DNA of 42,713 nucleotides from Bacteroidia bacterium (GCA_030431525.1 JAUIJC010000035.1:1-42713); one strand, 5' to 3'. Shown: positions 24,039 through 32,460, counted from the first letter of the stretch. Numbers and translations: made by a program. Notes: generated by a model from the letters alone, not told the origin.

Positions 24039-24101
24039 TTTTAAGGGTTGTTTAGACCTGACAGGTTTTGGAAACCTGTCAGGTCTAAACAACCCTTAAA
24101 A
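24039..24101. repeat. 63-bp perfect palindrome (30-bp arms, 3-bp loop)
   Basis: Arms begin TTTTAAGGGTTG and contain ACCTGACAGGT; the loop is TGG at 24069-24071. The pairing is perfect over 30 bp. It could end transcription from the gene stopping at 24036. The CCTGACAGG core recurs in the terminator at 27808, which suggests a shared repeat family. Confidence 0.85.
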
Positions 24102-24183
24102 TTGAAATAATAGAATGCCTTTCAGGTTACATAATAGCGCCTTTCCATATTGACAATCGAATGTTTAAACCTTAAAAATAGAT

Positions 24184-25773
24184 ATGATAAGGCATCTTTT
24201 ATCTATTCTTTTTAGTGTAACTCTTTTTTTTCCAGTGACTTTTGGGCAAGTCAAGTTGGTGGAAAAGACTTCTGCTGATATTAATCCACATGGCAAGGAG
24301 CAAGTGAATTTTGGCTACTTGTTCGACCTCCGTGACAAGTTTGTTTGGGACGGAGAGCATTATTATGGATTCAGTTTGCAGGCGTGGGGAACCTACAATC
24401 CAATCATTCAAAAATTCGACAAGGACTTCAACTTCATTGGCCACAAGAAAATAAACTTTGAACGGTTTTTTGAGGACTTGGTATTGACCGATGATGGAAG
24501 GCTTTGTGCCATGGTTTCCCAGCGAGAGGAGAAAACCTATAAGTATTGGAGTCAGGAAATTGATAAAAATGACTTCTCCTTGAAGGAACTGAGGGAAATT
24601 ACGTCGGTGCCCTTGCCAAAGCGTTCGTATCGAGATGGTTTCTATGAATATTACTCGCCGGACTCTTCCCAAATTTTATTGGTCCATAAATACAGCAAGT
24701 ATAAAAAGAAGGCCAAGGCTTTGGGGACGATTGTGATGCATATGGATAAGAACAGGAACGTACTTTGGCAGAAGACCTGTTTTGAGCACACTTTGTCAGA
24801 TTTTAGCATTAACAACAAAGGAGAAGTCTTTTTCCTGTCTCAGAATCAGGAGACGGGAAAGGTGAAGCTTCACCTGGAAACCAAGGAAAAATCCAAGGAC
24901 TATGTGGTGAGCTATGAGAAGGAAAACCTGTTGGAGGATGGCGTTTTCAGTCTTAACCTGAGCATGAGTCCACAAGGATTTCCGTATGTGGTGGGGCTTC
25001 ATGGCACCAAACCAGATAACCCAGCTAACTCGGTGGATGGCTATTTTATTTGGGCTTTTGATGGGGAACGAAAGGAGGTGGACTGGCGGAGGATGGTGCC
25101 TTGTAGGGAATCTATCCTCAAGGAGTTTTTCTATGACCGAGAAACCTACACCATCACTGGTACAGTAGTGGAAATCTTGACCAGCTTCCTCGGCCTTGCT
25201 CAAGATGCTGACCTGAGTTCCGATGTGGAGACCTTCCCGATGAAGAAATTGGTCTTTGCGGAGGATGGCAGTTTTTATCTGACCACCGAGTTTTCAAAGA
25301 GATGGTACCATCGTTATATGGTGGATGGCCAAGTGAAGGTCAATTCCTATTATATCCACAATGAGGTGTTGGTGAGCCATTTTTCAAGTGAGGGCAAACT
25401 GTATTTTGAGGATGTTGTCAGGAAGTTCCAACAGAATTCCTCAGGGAATGGCTTGGGCTATTCCACTTATTTGAACAATGGGAAATTCTATGTGATTTTT
25501 AATGATAATGGGGGAAGTTATTCCAGCCAAGGAGCCTATGTGAAGGGAAGTCCTTTGGTGTATCCTCCAGCCCGGGGAAGGGGCAATAAAGCGCTATGCT
25601 ATCAGTCATTTTCTGCACAAGGAAAAACTAAACGCGGAGTGGTTTATTTGCACGACAAGGAAAACTTGGCATTTCGCCCCATTGGGGTGTTCAAACGAGA
25701 TAATGAACGAATCATGTTTTTGGGTTGTGCCTCAGCTAAAAACTATCAGTTCTTGACATTGGCGATGGAGTAG
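24184..25773 (+). CDS. Secreted beta-propeller-like protein of unknown function
   Basis: A 529-residue protein with signal peptide residues 1-21 (ending PVTFGQ). No named family was recognised. The mature part has repeated strand blocks with aromatic ends and short acidic turns (VWDGEHYYGFSLQAWG, IIQKFDKDFNFIGHKKI, LVLTDDGRLCAMVSQ, LHLETKEKSKDYVVSY, LVFAEDGSFYLTTEF, YLNNGKFYVIFND), the look of a beta-propeller. No sorting domain is seen at the C-terminus, so it likely stays in the periplasm or at the outer membrane. Monocistronic, ended by a strong terminator. Confidence 0.65.
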   Translation: MIRHLLSILFSVTLFFPVTFGQVKLVEKTSADINPHGKEQVNFGYLFDLRDKFVWDGEHYYGFSLQAWGTYNPIIQKFDKDFNFIGHKKINFERFFEDLVLTDDGRLCAMVSQREEKTYKYWSQEIDKNDFSLKELREITSVPLPKRSYRDGFYEYYSPDSSQILLVHKYSKYKKKAKALGTIVMHMDKNRNVLWQKTCFEHTLSDFSINNKGEVFFLSQNQETGKVKLHLETKEKSKDYVVSYEKENLLEDGVFSLNLSMSPQGFPYVVGLHGTKPDNPANSVDGYFIWAFDGERKEVDWRRMVPCRESILKEFFYDRETYTITGTVVEILTSFLGLAQDADLSSDVETFPMKKLVFAEDGSFYLTTEFSKRWYHRYMVDGQVKVNSYYIHNEVLVSHFSSEGKLYFEDVVRKFQQNSSGNGLGYSTYLNNGKFYVIFNDNGGSYSSQGAYVKGSPLVYPPARGRGNKALCYQSFSAQGKTKRGVVYLHDKENLAFRPIGVFKRDNERIMFLGCASAKNYQFLTLAME

Positions 25774-25788
25774 ATTATCAATGTTTAG

Positions 25789-25837
25789 AAACGAAAAGCC
25801 CCAATAGTTCATCAAGAAGTATTGGGGCTTTTCGTTT
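25789..25837 (+). terminator. Rho-independent terminator
   Basis: An 18-bp perfect stem (AAACGAAAAGCCCCAATA and its complement at 25820-25837) around a 13-nt loop, followed by T-rich sequence. It separates the secreted protein gene from the siroheme genes. Confidence 0.9.
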
Positions 25838-25884
25838 TAAAGGATAAAACAAAGGTTTCAACCTTAAGCCTTACCTTTGTGCCC

Positions 25885-26619
25885 ATGAGTATTTCCCCCC
25901 GTGTAACGCTGGTTGGCGCCGGTCCTGGCGATCCAGATTTGATTTCCCTGAAAGGTGTTAAAGCCCTGCAATCTGCTGATGCTGTTCTGTATGACGCTTT
26001 GGTGGATGAGTCGCTTTTGGAGCATGTGCCCAAGGAGGCAGAGCTTTTGTATGTGGGAAAACGGGTGGGAGCCTGCCAGTTCAAGCAAGAGGATATCAAC
26101 AAGCTGATTGTGGAATACGCCCAAAAGTATGGGCATGCGGTTCGGCTAAAAGGCGGTGATCCCTTTGTGTTTGGGCGTGGACAGGAAGAGAAGTTGTTTG
26201 TGGAAAGCCACGGCATTCCTGTGGAAGTGGTGCCTGGCATCTCAAGCAGTTATTCGGTACCTGAATTGGCGGGCGTGCCCTTGACCCGACGTGGGGATAA
26301 CGAAAGTTTTTGGGTGATTACGGGGACTACCCGAAACCATGAGCTGTCCGAGGATGTCCGCTTGGCGTCCAAGTCACGGGCGACGGTAGTGATTTTGATG
26401 GGCATGAGAAAGCTGGAGGAAATCGTGTCCATCTTTCAGCAGGAGGGAAAAGGAGCTACGCCTGTGGCGATTATTCAGAATGGAAGCCGTCCGACTGAAA
26501 AAAGAGCCTTCGGAACGGTGGATACCATTGTGGAGGAAGTGAAGGAAAAAGGCATGGATGCCCCTGCGGTGATTGTGATTGGCGAGGTGGTGCGCTGGGG
26601 CAATGAGGATAAGGGTTAA
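25885..26619 (+). CDS. cobA: Uroporphyrinogen-III C-methyltransferase (SUMT)
   Basis: A 244-residue enzyme that adds two methyl groups from S-adenosylmethionine to uroporphyrinogen III, giving precorrin-2 for siroheme (and cobalamin). The N-terminal VTLVGAGPGDPDLISLKGVKALQSADAVLYDALV is the SUMT signature. RLKGGDPFVFGRGQEE and VVPGISSSYSVPELAGVPLTRRG are the second and third conserved blocks. The first in-frame ATG (25822) lies inside the preceding terminator, so ATG 25885 is the real start. The precorrin-2 dehydrogenase gene follows 240 bp later, which completes siroheme synthesis for sulfite or nitrite reductase. Confidence 0.93.
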   Translation: MSISPRVTLVGAGPGDPDLISLKGVKALQSADAVLYDALVDESLLEHVPKEAELLYVGKRVGACQFKQEDINKLIVEYAQKYGHAVRLKGGDPFVFGRGQEEKLFVESHGIPVEVVPGISSSYSVPELAGVPLTRRGDNESFWVITGTTRNHELSEDVRLASKSRATVVILMGMRKLEEIVSIFQQEGKGATPVAIIQNGSRPTEKRAFGTVDTIVEEVKEKGMDAPAVIVIGEVVRWGNEDKG

Positions 26620-26622
26620 ACC

Positions 26623-26754
26623 TCATCGGAATACCTGCCAGACGTATTGTTTCAATTTTGGTTGTTGGTCGCTTTTGGACACCAATTTATTCTTGAGGAA
26701 AAAATTGAAAGCCACGAGTGCCAAGGCTCCAGAGATCAAGAGTAGCTTACGCAT
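26623..26754 (-). CDS. Possible 43-residue single-span membrane peptide
   Basis: An ORF on the minus strand between the two siroheme genes. It starts MRKLLLISGALALVAFNFF, one membrane-spanning or signal-anchor helix after two basic residues, and continues with a charged tail ending WQVFR. It overlaps no other gene and stops 3 bp past the stop codon of the SUMT gene. No family is known to me. It fills an otherwise unexplained 240-bp gap on the opposite strand, so it may be real, but such a short ORF can occur by chance. Confidence 0.4.
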   Translation of the reverse strand: MRKLLLISGALALVAFNFFLKNKLVSKSDQQPKLKQYVWQVFR

Positions 26755-26801
26755 AAACTATTTAAAGCTTAGAGGTGTTGTTGTTAAAGGCAACCTTGTC
26801 A

Positions 26802-26844
26802 GTACCATGAATGTACGTAGGGGTTTCTCTATGGTACGTAATAC
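26802..26844 (+). repeat. Weak heptamer-type inverted site upstream of precorrin-2 dehydrogenase
   Basis: GTACCAT (26802-26808) pairs with ATGGTAC (26831-26837), the latter followed by GTAATAC. The units resemble those at 23609 and 39793. It lies 16 bp before the ATG at 26860. Confidence 0.4.
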
Positions 26845-26859
26845 TTTTGTTAAAAGTTC

Positions 26860-27459
26860 ATGAACCAATTATATCCAGTTTTTCTTCGTCTTGATGCTTT
26901 TGAAACCCTGATTGTAGGCGGTTGGGGCATCGCTTGGGAGAAGCTTGAGTTGATGTTCAAGCATGCTGACAATGCCGTGGTGACCGTGGTGGCACCAGAG
27001 ATTTGCGAAGAAATCAGGGCATTGGCCAAAAAGTATCCTTCCCAAATCACTTTGAAGGAACGCAAGTTTGTTCCAGAGGATTTAGAAGGAAAGAAGTTGG
27101 TCATGGTGGCTTTGTCCTTGGCGGATGTCAAGGAGGAGGTTTGTGCTGAGGCTAACAAGCGGAATGTGTTGGTGAATGTGGCGGATACGCCTAATATGTG
27201 TGATGCCTATTTGGGCTCTGTGATTCAAAAGGGTGACCTAAAAATCGCTGTTTCCACGAATGGGAAATCTCCAACTTTGGGCAAGCGCATCCGCGAAATG
27301 TTGGAAGAGGTGTTGCCAGATAATATCTCCGAGATGGCTAATCGCCTCAAGGGGATTCGGGACGGCCTAAAGGCGGATTTTGATTATCGAGTCCGTAAAT
27401 TGGATGAAATCACTAAGGTGATGAAGGCTGAGGGGGAGGATGATAAGTTGAAAAAGTAA
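26860..27459 (+). CDS. Precorrin-2 dehydrogenase / sirohydrochlorin ferrochelatase-like protein
   Basis: A 199-residue protein of the Met8/CysG N-terminal type. It oxidises precorrin-2 to sirohydrochlorin with NAD+ and, in bifunctional members, inserts iron to make siroheme. Landmarks are YPVFLRLDAFETLIVGG at the start, VTVVAPEI, KLVMVALSLADVKEEV, VNVADTPNMCDAYLGSVIQKGDLKIAVSTNGKSPTLGKRIREMLEE. The NAD-binding loop, usually GGGxVxxxK, reads GGWGIAWEK, with Trp in place of the third Gly. The gene works downstream of the SUMT encoded 240 bp before it. A rhodanese gene starts 13 bp after its stop and is likely co-transcribed. Confidence 0.88.
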   Translation: MNQLYPVFLRLDAFETLIVGGWGIAWEKLELMFKHADNAVVTVVAPEICEEIRALAKKYPSQITLKERKFVPEDLEGKKLVMVALSLADVKEEVCAEANKRNVLVNVADTPNMCDAYLGSVIQKGDLKIAVSTNGKSPTLGKRIREMLEEVLPDNISEMANRLKGIRDGLKADFDYRVRKLDEITKVMKAEGEDDKLKK

Positions 27460-27472
27460 CTACGAATAAGCA

Positions 27473-27787
27473 ATGAAAACGATAACCGTAGCTGAACTAA
27501 AGGCCCTAATGGATGAGGGCAAGGATTTTCAATTGATTGACGTGCGCGAGCCAGCTGAGTATGAGTCGGCGAACTTGGGCGGTGAATTGATTCCTCTTCA
27601 GACTATTCCACAGAACGTGGAGAAAATCTCCAAGGAAAAGCAGGTGGTGATGCAGTGCCGTAGCGGACAGCGTAGCGCCAATGCAATCATGTTCTTGGAG
27701 CAGTTTGGTTTTGAGAACCTCTACAACCTTGAGGGGGGCATCATTGCATGGGCCCAAGAAATCGACGATTCAATCGTTGTTCAGTAA
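27473..27787 (+). CDS. Single-domain rhodanese-like protein
   Basis: A 104-residue cytoplasmic protein made of one rhodanese domain. FQLIDVREPAEYESANLGGELIPL is the N-terminal signature, and CRSGQRSANAIMFLEQFGF holds the active-site Cys loop C-R-S-G-Q-R. GGIIAW marks the C-terminus. Rhodaneses carry sulfur as a Cys persulfide. Placed 13 bp after the precorrin-2 dehydrogenase gene, it may serve sulfur handling linked to siroheme enzymes; the partner is inferred from location only. Confidence 0.92.
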   Translation: MKTITVAELKALMDEGKDFQLIDVREPAEYESANLGGELIPLQTIPQNVEKISKEKQVVMQCRSGQRSANAIMFLEQFGFENLYNLEGGIIAWAQEIDDSIVVQ

Positions 27788-27807
27788 TCCCACCTTTGGG
27801 AAAAATT

Positions 27808-27843
27808 AAAGGCCTGATAGGAGTTTAATCCTGTCAGGCCTTT
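27808..27843 (+). terminator. Terminator after the siroheme/rhodanese operon
   Basis: AAAGGCCTGATAGGA (27808-27822) and TCCTGTCAGGCCTTT (27829-27843), one G-T pair, 6-nt loop, ending in TTT. It contains the CCTGTCAGG core also present in the palindrome at 24039. Confidence 0.85.
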
Positions 27844-27872
27844 GTCGTTTATAGGCAAGGGAGGTGATTTTT

Positions 27873-28008
27873 AACCACGGAGAGAAGGAGGAAAGGAGGC
27901 CTGCATTGTTGAAAAGGAAAAGCCTATGGAGAGGACGGTTAATCCCTTCTCTCCATAGGCTTTTTCTCTAAACCATCATTCGCTCCCTTTCTCCTTCTCT
28001 CCGTGGTT
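27873..28008. repeat. ACCACGGAG-ended inverted-repeat element, copy 1
   Basis: Outer arms are 27873-27898 and 27983-28008, 26 bp each with two mismatches, beginning AACCACGGAGAGAAGGAG. An inner perfect 16-bp stem (AAAAGCCTATGGAGAG and its complement, 27918-27933 and 27949-27964) lies inside. GGAG recurs every 8 bp in the outer arm. A second copy with the same ends is at 41574. It is a MITE-like or bidirectional hairpin element between convergent genes. Confidence 0.75.
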
Positions 28009-28016
28009 TAAATTTT

Positions 28017-28721
28017 TCAATGTCCAGTCCGCGGGGTGATTTCCATTTGTTGCTGGCTTTTCAATGGCACCCAAAACATGACATTAAAAGCAATAATCTT
28101 ATCGTTACCCTCGCTATTTCCCCATTCACCCAAGTTGTCCAAATAATCCGTCATGGGATTGAGGAAGGAAGCTTGGGCTGAGAAACCAAAATCGTTTGGC
28201 AATTGATAGGTAAAGCCAAGTTGGGTGGGGAGAATCAGTGCAATGGCGGAATAGCTTTCTCCCAAATCAAGGCTTTCAAACTGGTCTTTGAGCTGTTCTC
28301 CAGATTCGTCCTTTGGAGAAAAACGCATAAGCCCAATGCCTTGTCCAATGTAAAGGCGGTATCGTTTTTTAGCCAAAATGTTCAGCCGAAGACGGTAGGA
28401 GAAATCCACATAATTTGTGGCCACAAAGGTCGCTGGAGTAGCAGAAGCATCTCCTTCGTAGACGTAACTGGAGTTTTGCCCTACAATTTTTCCAATCCCC
28501 AAACTCAGCTCACTGTTGAAGCGGTTCTTTTTGGCGAACAATACGCTGGCCCGCAAACCTGCATTCCATTGCGAATAGCTCTCATTCAAATCCCCTCGAT
28601 AGGAAAGGGCCTCGGGCCCAATGCCAAAGGAGATATTGGGGTAATGTTGTGCCATTCCCTGAAGGCTGAAACAGGTCCAGCACAGAAAAGTCAGGAAGAA
28701 TATTGCAAAGGGCTTTTTCAT
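28017..28721 (-). CDS. Outer-membrane beta-barrel protein downstream of T9SS plug
   Basis: A 234-residue exported protein with signal peptide residues 1-24 (ending QGMAQ). The mature part alternates strands typical of small eight-stranded barrels: YPNISFGIGPEALSYRG, NAGLRASVLFAKKNRF, NSELSLGIGKIVG, VDFSYRLRLNILAKKRYRLYIGQGIGLM, LGFTYQLPNDFGFSAQASF and IIAFNVMFWVPLK. No named family is certain. Start: ATG 28721 (KKPFAIFF signal); an upstream ATG at 28739 is in frame but leaves a longer n-region. It lies 34 bp after the T9SS plug gene on the same strand, so the two are probably co-transcribed. Confidence 0.7.
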   Translation of the reverse strand: MKKPFAIFFLTFLCWTCFSLQGMAQHYPNISFGIGPEALSYRGDLNESYSQWNAGLRASVLFAKKNRFNSELSLGIGKIVGQNSSYVYEGDASATPATFVATNYVDFSYRLRLNILAKKRYRLYIGQGIGLMRFSPKDESGEQLKDQFESLDLGESYSAIALILPTQLGFTYQLPNDFGFSAQASFLNPMTDYLDNLGEWGNSEGNDKIIAFNVMFWVPLKSQQQMEITPRTGH

Positions 28722-28755
28722 AGCATTAAGTCCAACCATAAACCCAGTTGGGCTG

Positions 28756-29982
28756 TCATTGGTTCACAGTGAATGGCTTGTAGGCAATCAGTCGGTCCGC
28801 GCGATCCTCTGGCGCTTTGTAATACACCAAAATGTCATAGGCATTGCTCGTTTGCCAGTGATTGCCCTCCAGCGTTGACTCATCCGAGCCATCGCCATCC
28901 AATAATACATAGCGATAGTTGTAATATCCTTGTTTCAAAAGGGTGGAACAATAATAAGCCTGATGCTCATCATCGTACTTCATCTGAAACGCTGGCTTGA
29001 ATTTCCAATCGCTTAGCGCACCAAACACATACACCTTTCCCTTGTTGAATTTTGGGCTTTTTAGATGGAAATGGGTCAGGATATAATCACTCTCCAAGGC
29101 GCCGTTTCCAAAGTCGTAGTTGTCAATAATGTATTGCCCGTTGATATCCTGCCTTGAAAGATAATTTCTGGCTTGAGGAACGTCAGGCACTAACAGGACT
29201 TGTCTTGGAGTCGTGGTGTCGCTGATGGCCTGTACGTTGAGGCCACGGAAGCGAAGCGCACGCATGTCGAACACCCGAAACTCATTTCCCGCCAAAAAGC
29301 TCATTTCCCCAGAGAAATGCTTGTACTCCAAAATGTGCTCGTTGGGGCGAATAAAGCTCGGGCGAAGGCTGTGGATGCAATTGTCCCAACGGGCGTTTTG
29401 TCTGATGACAACTTTCACATTTTCCGTCGGATTGAAAATGTCCAAGCTTGGATGACTTACAGTAAAATTGATGCGTTGGAAAGGCCGTCCCGGCGTGGTC
29501 AAAAAGGTAGGGTCCACAGTAATTTCTGCCACTTCCTCAAAAATGCAGAACCTGCGTGTAAGCAGGAGTTTTTCGTTCAAGTCATACACCTTAAGCAGGT
29601 AATTGCCTGAAACCGTCACCTTGGGAATGGTGAAGGAGAAGTGGGTGAAATTGATGCGAGTGCTGGTGGAAAACTCGTAGTTGTTTAGGTTAAACTCATT
29701 GTAATCCTCCAAGTAATCCAATGGTTGCAAGAATGATTTTGTCCAATCCGCATTGCAGTGTTCAATGCGCGCAATCATGTTTTCAGACTCATTGCCGACC
29801 ACATCAAATTCCAGCACCAAAGGCACTTTTTGCGCCAAGGAAAGAATGGGAGGGAAGATGGTTTCGTTCGTGATTTCTGTTTTTGGATAAAACTGAACGG
29901 TTTTTATCCGTGGGTCATCCTCCTGTCCAAAAGCAGAGAAGGAAAGTAGAAATGCGAACAACAGCGACAATCGAAAAGGCAT
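28756..29982 (-). CDS. DUF5103 family, type IX secretion system plug protein
   Basis: A 408-residue exported protein with signal peptide residues 1-19 (ending SAFGQ). It fits DUF5103, the family of the T9SS plug protein that closes the periplasmic face of the SprA/Sov translocon (known from Flavobacterium johnsoniae structures). Landmarks are IKTVQFYPKTEITNETIFPPILSLAQKVPLVLEFD, IARIEHCNADWTKSFLQPLDYLEDYNEFNLNNYEFSTSTRINFTHFSF and NYLLKVYD, then FLTTPGRPFQRINFTVSH. A C-terminal E-set-like domain has VYVFGALSDWKF and YYNYRYVLLDG. ATG 29982 is chosen over a TTG nine bases upstream. Together with the PorE-like gene and the sorting-domain protein it shows that this organism has a T9SS. Confidence 0.88.
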   Translation of the reverse strand: MPFRLSLLFAFLLSFSAFGQEDDPRIKTVQFYPKTEITNETIFPPILSLAQKVPLVLEFDVVGNESENMIARIEHCNADWTKSFLQPLDYLEDYNEFNLNNYEFSTSTRINFTHFSFTIPKVTVSGNYLLKVYDLNEKLLLTRRFCIFEEVAEITVDPTFLTTPGRPFQRINFTVSHPSLDIFNPTENVKVVIRQNARWDNCIHSLRPSFIRPNEHILEYKHFSGEMSFLAGNEFRVFDMRALRFRGLNVQAISDTTTPRQVLLVPDVPQARNYLSRQDINGQYIIDNYDFGNGALESDYILTHFHLKSPKFNKGKVYVFGALSDWKFKPAFQMKYDDEHQAYYCSTLLKQGYYNYRYVLLDGDGSDESTLEGNHWQTSNAYDILVYYKAPEDRADRLIAYKPFTVNQ

Positions 29983-30063
29983 AGGTAACAATTTGTCCCT
30001 AAGTTAAGGATTGTCAGCGAGGAGTTTTCCCCTTTGCTGTTGGTGGCCATTAGCCACGCCTTT

Positions 30064-31032
30064 CTACTTTTCGGTATCTACAAACTGTTCATTCGGTGGC
30101 AAATGCTCCTGAATACACTTGTTGATTTCTTTGGCGACCAATTGCTGACCTTTATGGTTGAGATGACCATGGTCAATATAACAGCTGAAGTCAGTTGTTA
30201 TGTTTTGATGCTCAGGAGTGTTGAAATCAATGAGGACGTCTTTTGAAGTGAAGAGTTCCCCAATCTTGGCTTGGAAATCTCGGTAGCTCTGTGGGTCTAA
30301 ATCCAGAATCTTTTTGGGCACTGGAGGGTAATACCCGAAAATCTGGATGCCGTTTTTTCTCAAGTGAGCAATGGTCTCAGCGAGGTCTTCATACGCCCGA
30401 GGGTCGATGTAGGTCGCTTCCTTTTCGCCGTTGGCTACCTTGTGTGTGATAATCTCCTCGGACAAGGTAGTGTCCATGGCAAGGTTGAAGTTATTGCACC
30501 CATTGGCTTCGATAAGGCTTTTCGGAAACAGTTGGGGCAGGAGCTCCTTTTGGCTCAAAGTTTTAATAGCATAAGTCTTAAGCAAGTTGGTTGAACCCAA
30601 GGCCCCATAGTACTCCTTTGGGTCGATGCGGGCGCTTTTCTTCCCGTAGTCTTTAGTGATGTAGGGAGAAAGGCATAGGACCGCAAATTTCATGTTTCCC
30701 TCCTCGGCAATTTTGATGGCCAATGGTTTCAATTCAGAAATATTGGCGCCCATGATGCTCGCATTGTAGGTGTTGTAGGACTGGATAGCATCGGGATTAA
30801 GGTTTGCGGAAAGCGAAGGGCCAAGGATAAAGCCTTCGTAGTTTTTGGGGATATACCGGTGAGATAGCAGGTACTTGCTCGTATGCTCATTCGTGTATAC
30901 CCTTAGTTGCGCGTCCGTGTTATTATCAAAGAGGCCATAGATGTCCAACTGGTAGTTTACCCCCACAAACAGGGCCATTAAGCCAAGGGAAATGACCAGA
31001 ACTCGAGAGAGAAAGGCTTTGGCGGTATACAT
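30064..31032 (-). CDS. SGNH-like membrane-anchored partner of an MBOAT acyltransferase
   Basis: A 322-residue protein with one N-terminal membrane anchor (about 8-27) and a periplasmic domain. FILGPSLSANLNPDAIQSYNTYNASIMGANISE resembles the Ser block of SGNH/AlgJ-type proteins, and CYIDHGHLNHKGQQLVAKEIN supplies the Asp-x-x-His block. Such proteins take acyl groups delivered by an MBOAT membrane protein and place them on exported polysaccharides. The MBOAT gene lies 33 bp upstream on the same strand, which strongly supports this role. The polymer is unknown; no polysaccharide synthesis genes are in the window. Confidence 0.7.
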   Translation of the reverse strand: MYTAKAFLSRVLVISLGLMALFVGVNYQLDIYGLFDNNTDAQLRVYTNEHTSKYLLSHRYIPKNYEGFILGPSLSANLNPDAIQSYNTYNASIMGANISELKPLAIKIAEEGNMKFAVLCLSPYITKDYGKKSARIDPKEYYGALGSTNLLKTYAIKTLSQKELLPQLFPKSLIEANGCNNFNLAMDTTLSEEIITHKVANGEKEATYIDPRAYEDLAETIAHLRKNGIQIFGYYPPVPKKILDLDPQSYRDFQAKIGELFTSKDVLIDFNTPEHQNITTDFSCYIDHGHLNHKGQQLVAKEINKCIQEHLPPNEQFVDTEK

Positions 31033-31065
31033 AGTCGTCTAAGCTTGTCTGCTAAAACGGGCAGG

Positions 31066-32460
31066 TTAGAAATCGAAATACAAGAAGTCACTGCTGGTAA
31101 TGGAGTTCATAAACAGGAAGCCCACCAAAATGAGCCCTGTTACATAGACCAAATGTTTTTTGTTCGGTTTGAATCGTTCCCCAAGTTCCATGGTGTTTGG
31201 GCCAAACAACAGGATAATTCCCAGAAGTATCAGCGGAAGGGAATGAGGCTCGGTGATAATGTTGATGTTAAAATTCCTGTTGGTGCCGAGGCCAAACATG
31301 GCTTTAAGAATGTTGGATGCGTCGGCAAAGGTGGGAGCCCTGAAGAACACCCAAGCCACGTTCACGAAATTGAAGGTGATTATCCATCCCAAGATTTTCG
31401 GCAGGCTAATTCCGGTCTTTGACCAAAGCCGGTGAATGACCAAGCCAACGCCATGCATCAGCCCCCAAATCACGAAGGTCCAGCCTGCTCCATGCCACAG
31501 TCCTCCCAAAAGGAAGGTCAGGACTAAGTTTCGTAAAGTCTTGGTTTCCCCACCGCGGTTTCCACCCAATGGGATATAGAGGTAGTCGCGCAGAAAACGA
31601 CTGAGTGTGATGTGCCACCTTCTCCAAAAATCTTGAATGTCTAAGGCCCGATAGGGTGAATGGAAATTGAGAGGGAGTTTAATGTTGAACATCAGGCCCA
31701 CACCAATGGCCATGTCCGAATAGCCACTAAAGTCAAAGTACAATTGGAAAGCGTAACTCAAGGAGGTAATCCAACCCTCGGGCATGGAAAGGAATTGGCT
31801 GTACTCATAGCCGGTGTTCGCGGGGTTAGCAAAGGTGTCGGCGATGATGATTTTTTTGGCCAACCCAATGAAGAAGATGTAAATGCCCTTGATGAGGTTG
31901 TCATAGTTTACAAGCTTGTTTTTCTCCTCGGTGAATTGGCCCATCATTTCGCTGTGGTGGACAATCGGTCCGGCGATGAGTTGGGGAAAGAAAGTGACGA
32001 ACAAACCGTAGTTGAAAAAGCCATACTCCTTGGTTTCTCCCTGATAGCTGTCCACCAAGTAGGCAATTTGTTGGAAGGTGAAGAAACTGATTGCAAGCGG
32101 AAGCGCTACATTCAGCAAATTGAAATCCGACTGCACCAGTACGTTGATGTTTTCAATGAAGAAGTCGGCATACTTGAAATAGCCCAACGCTCCCAAATTG
32201 ATGGCAATGCCCAATGTCAGCAATGCTTTTTTGGCTTTGCCTTCCAACTGGCCAAGTTTCCTGCCCAAGCCGTAGTTCAGCCCCATCGAGCCTAAAATCA
32301 GCGGTAAATAGATGGGGTTCCACCAGCTATAGAAAAACAGAGAAGCGACGAACAGCCATCCTTTGGCCATTGTCGTCAAGTTCCATTTGTTCAGCAGGAA
32401 GTAGACGAGAATCGTTACGGGTAAAAATCCGATTAAGAATTCAAAAGAGTTGAATAGCAT
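31066..32460 (-). CDS. MBOAT (AlgI-like) O-acyltransferase
   Basis: A 464-residue polytopic inner-membrane protein with about 11 hydrophobic segments. It has the AlgI/DltB-type MBOAT signature: FNSFEFLIGFLPV at the start, QIAYLVDSYQG, PQLIAGPIVHHSEM, FSGYSDMAIGVGLMFNIKLPLNFHSPYRALDIQDFWRRWHITLSRFLRDYLYIPLGGNRGG and LTFLLGGLWHGAGWTFVIWGLMHG. The His in LWHGAGW is the catalytic one. It moves acyl (usually acetyl) groups across the inner membrane for O-acylation of an exported polymer, working with the SGNH-like protein encoded next. Confidence 0.93.
   Translation of the reverse strand: MLFNSFEFLIGFLPVTILVYFLLNKWNLTTMAKGWLFVASLFFYSWWNPIYLPLILGSMGLNYGLGRKLGQLEGKAKKALLTLGIAINLGALGYFKYADFFIENINVLVQSDFNLLNVALPLAISFFTFQQIAYLVDSYQGETKEYGFFNYGLFVTFFPQLIAGPIVHHSEMMGQFTEEKNKLVNYDNLIKGIYIFFIGLAKKIIIADTFANPANTGYEYSQFLSMPEGWITSLSYAFQLYFDFSGYSDMAIGVGLMFNIKLPLNFHSPYRALDIQDFWRRWHITLSRFLRDYLYIPLGGNRGGETKTLRNLVLTFLLGGLWHGAGWTFVIWGLMHGVGLVIHRLWSKTGISLPKILGWIITFNFVNVAWVFFRAPTFADASNILKAMFGLGTNRNFNINIITEPHSLPLILLGIILLFGPNTMELGERFKPNKKHLVYVTGLILVGFLFMNSITSSDFLYFDF

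Noticed and set aside
25822-25884. Upstream ATG of the SUMT gene
   Set aside because: It lies inside the terminator of the preceding gene, and the extra residues do not match the family. ATG 25885 directly precedes the conserved start.
27473-27787. Rhodanese and siroheme genes considered as part of a full sulfate-assimilation operon
   Set aside because: No sulfite reductase, APS reductase or sulfate transporter genes are present, and terminators bound the group on both sides.
31660-32295. 211-codon plus-strand ORF inside the MBOAT gene
   Set aside because: Antisense to a conserved membrane enzyme. Its high Glu/Val/Gln content comes from reading the complement of membrane codons.
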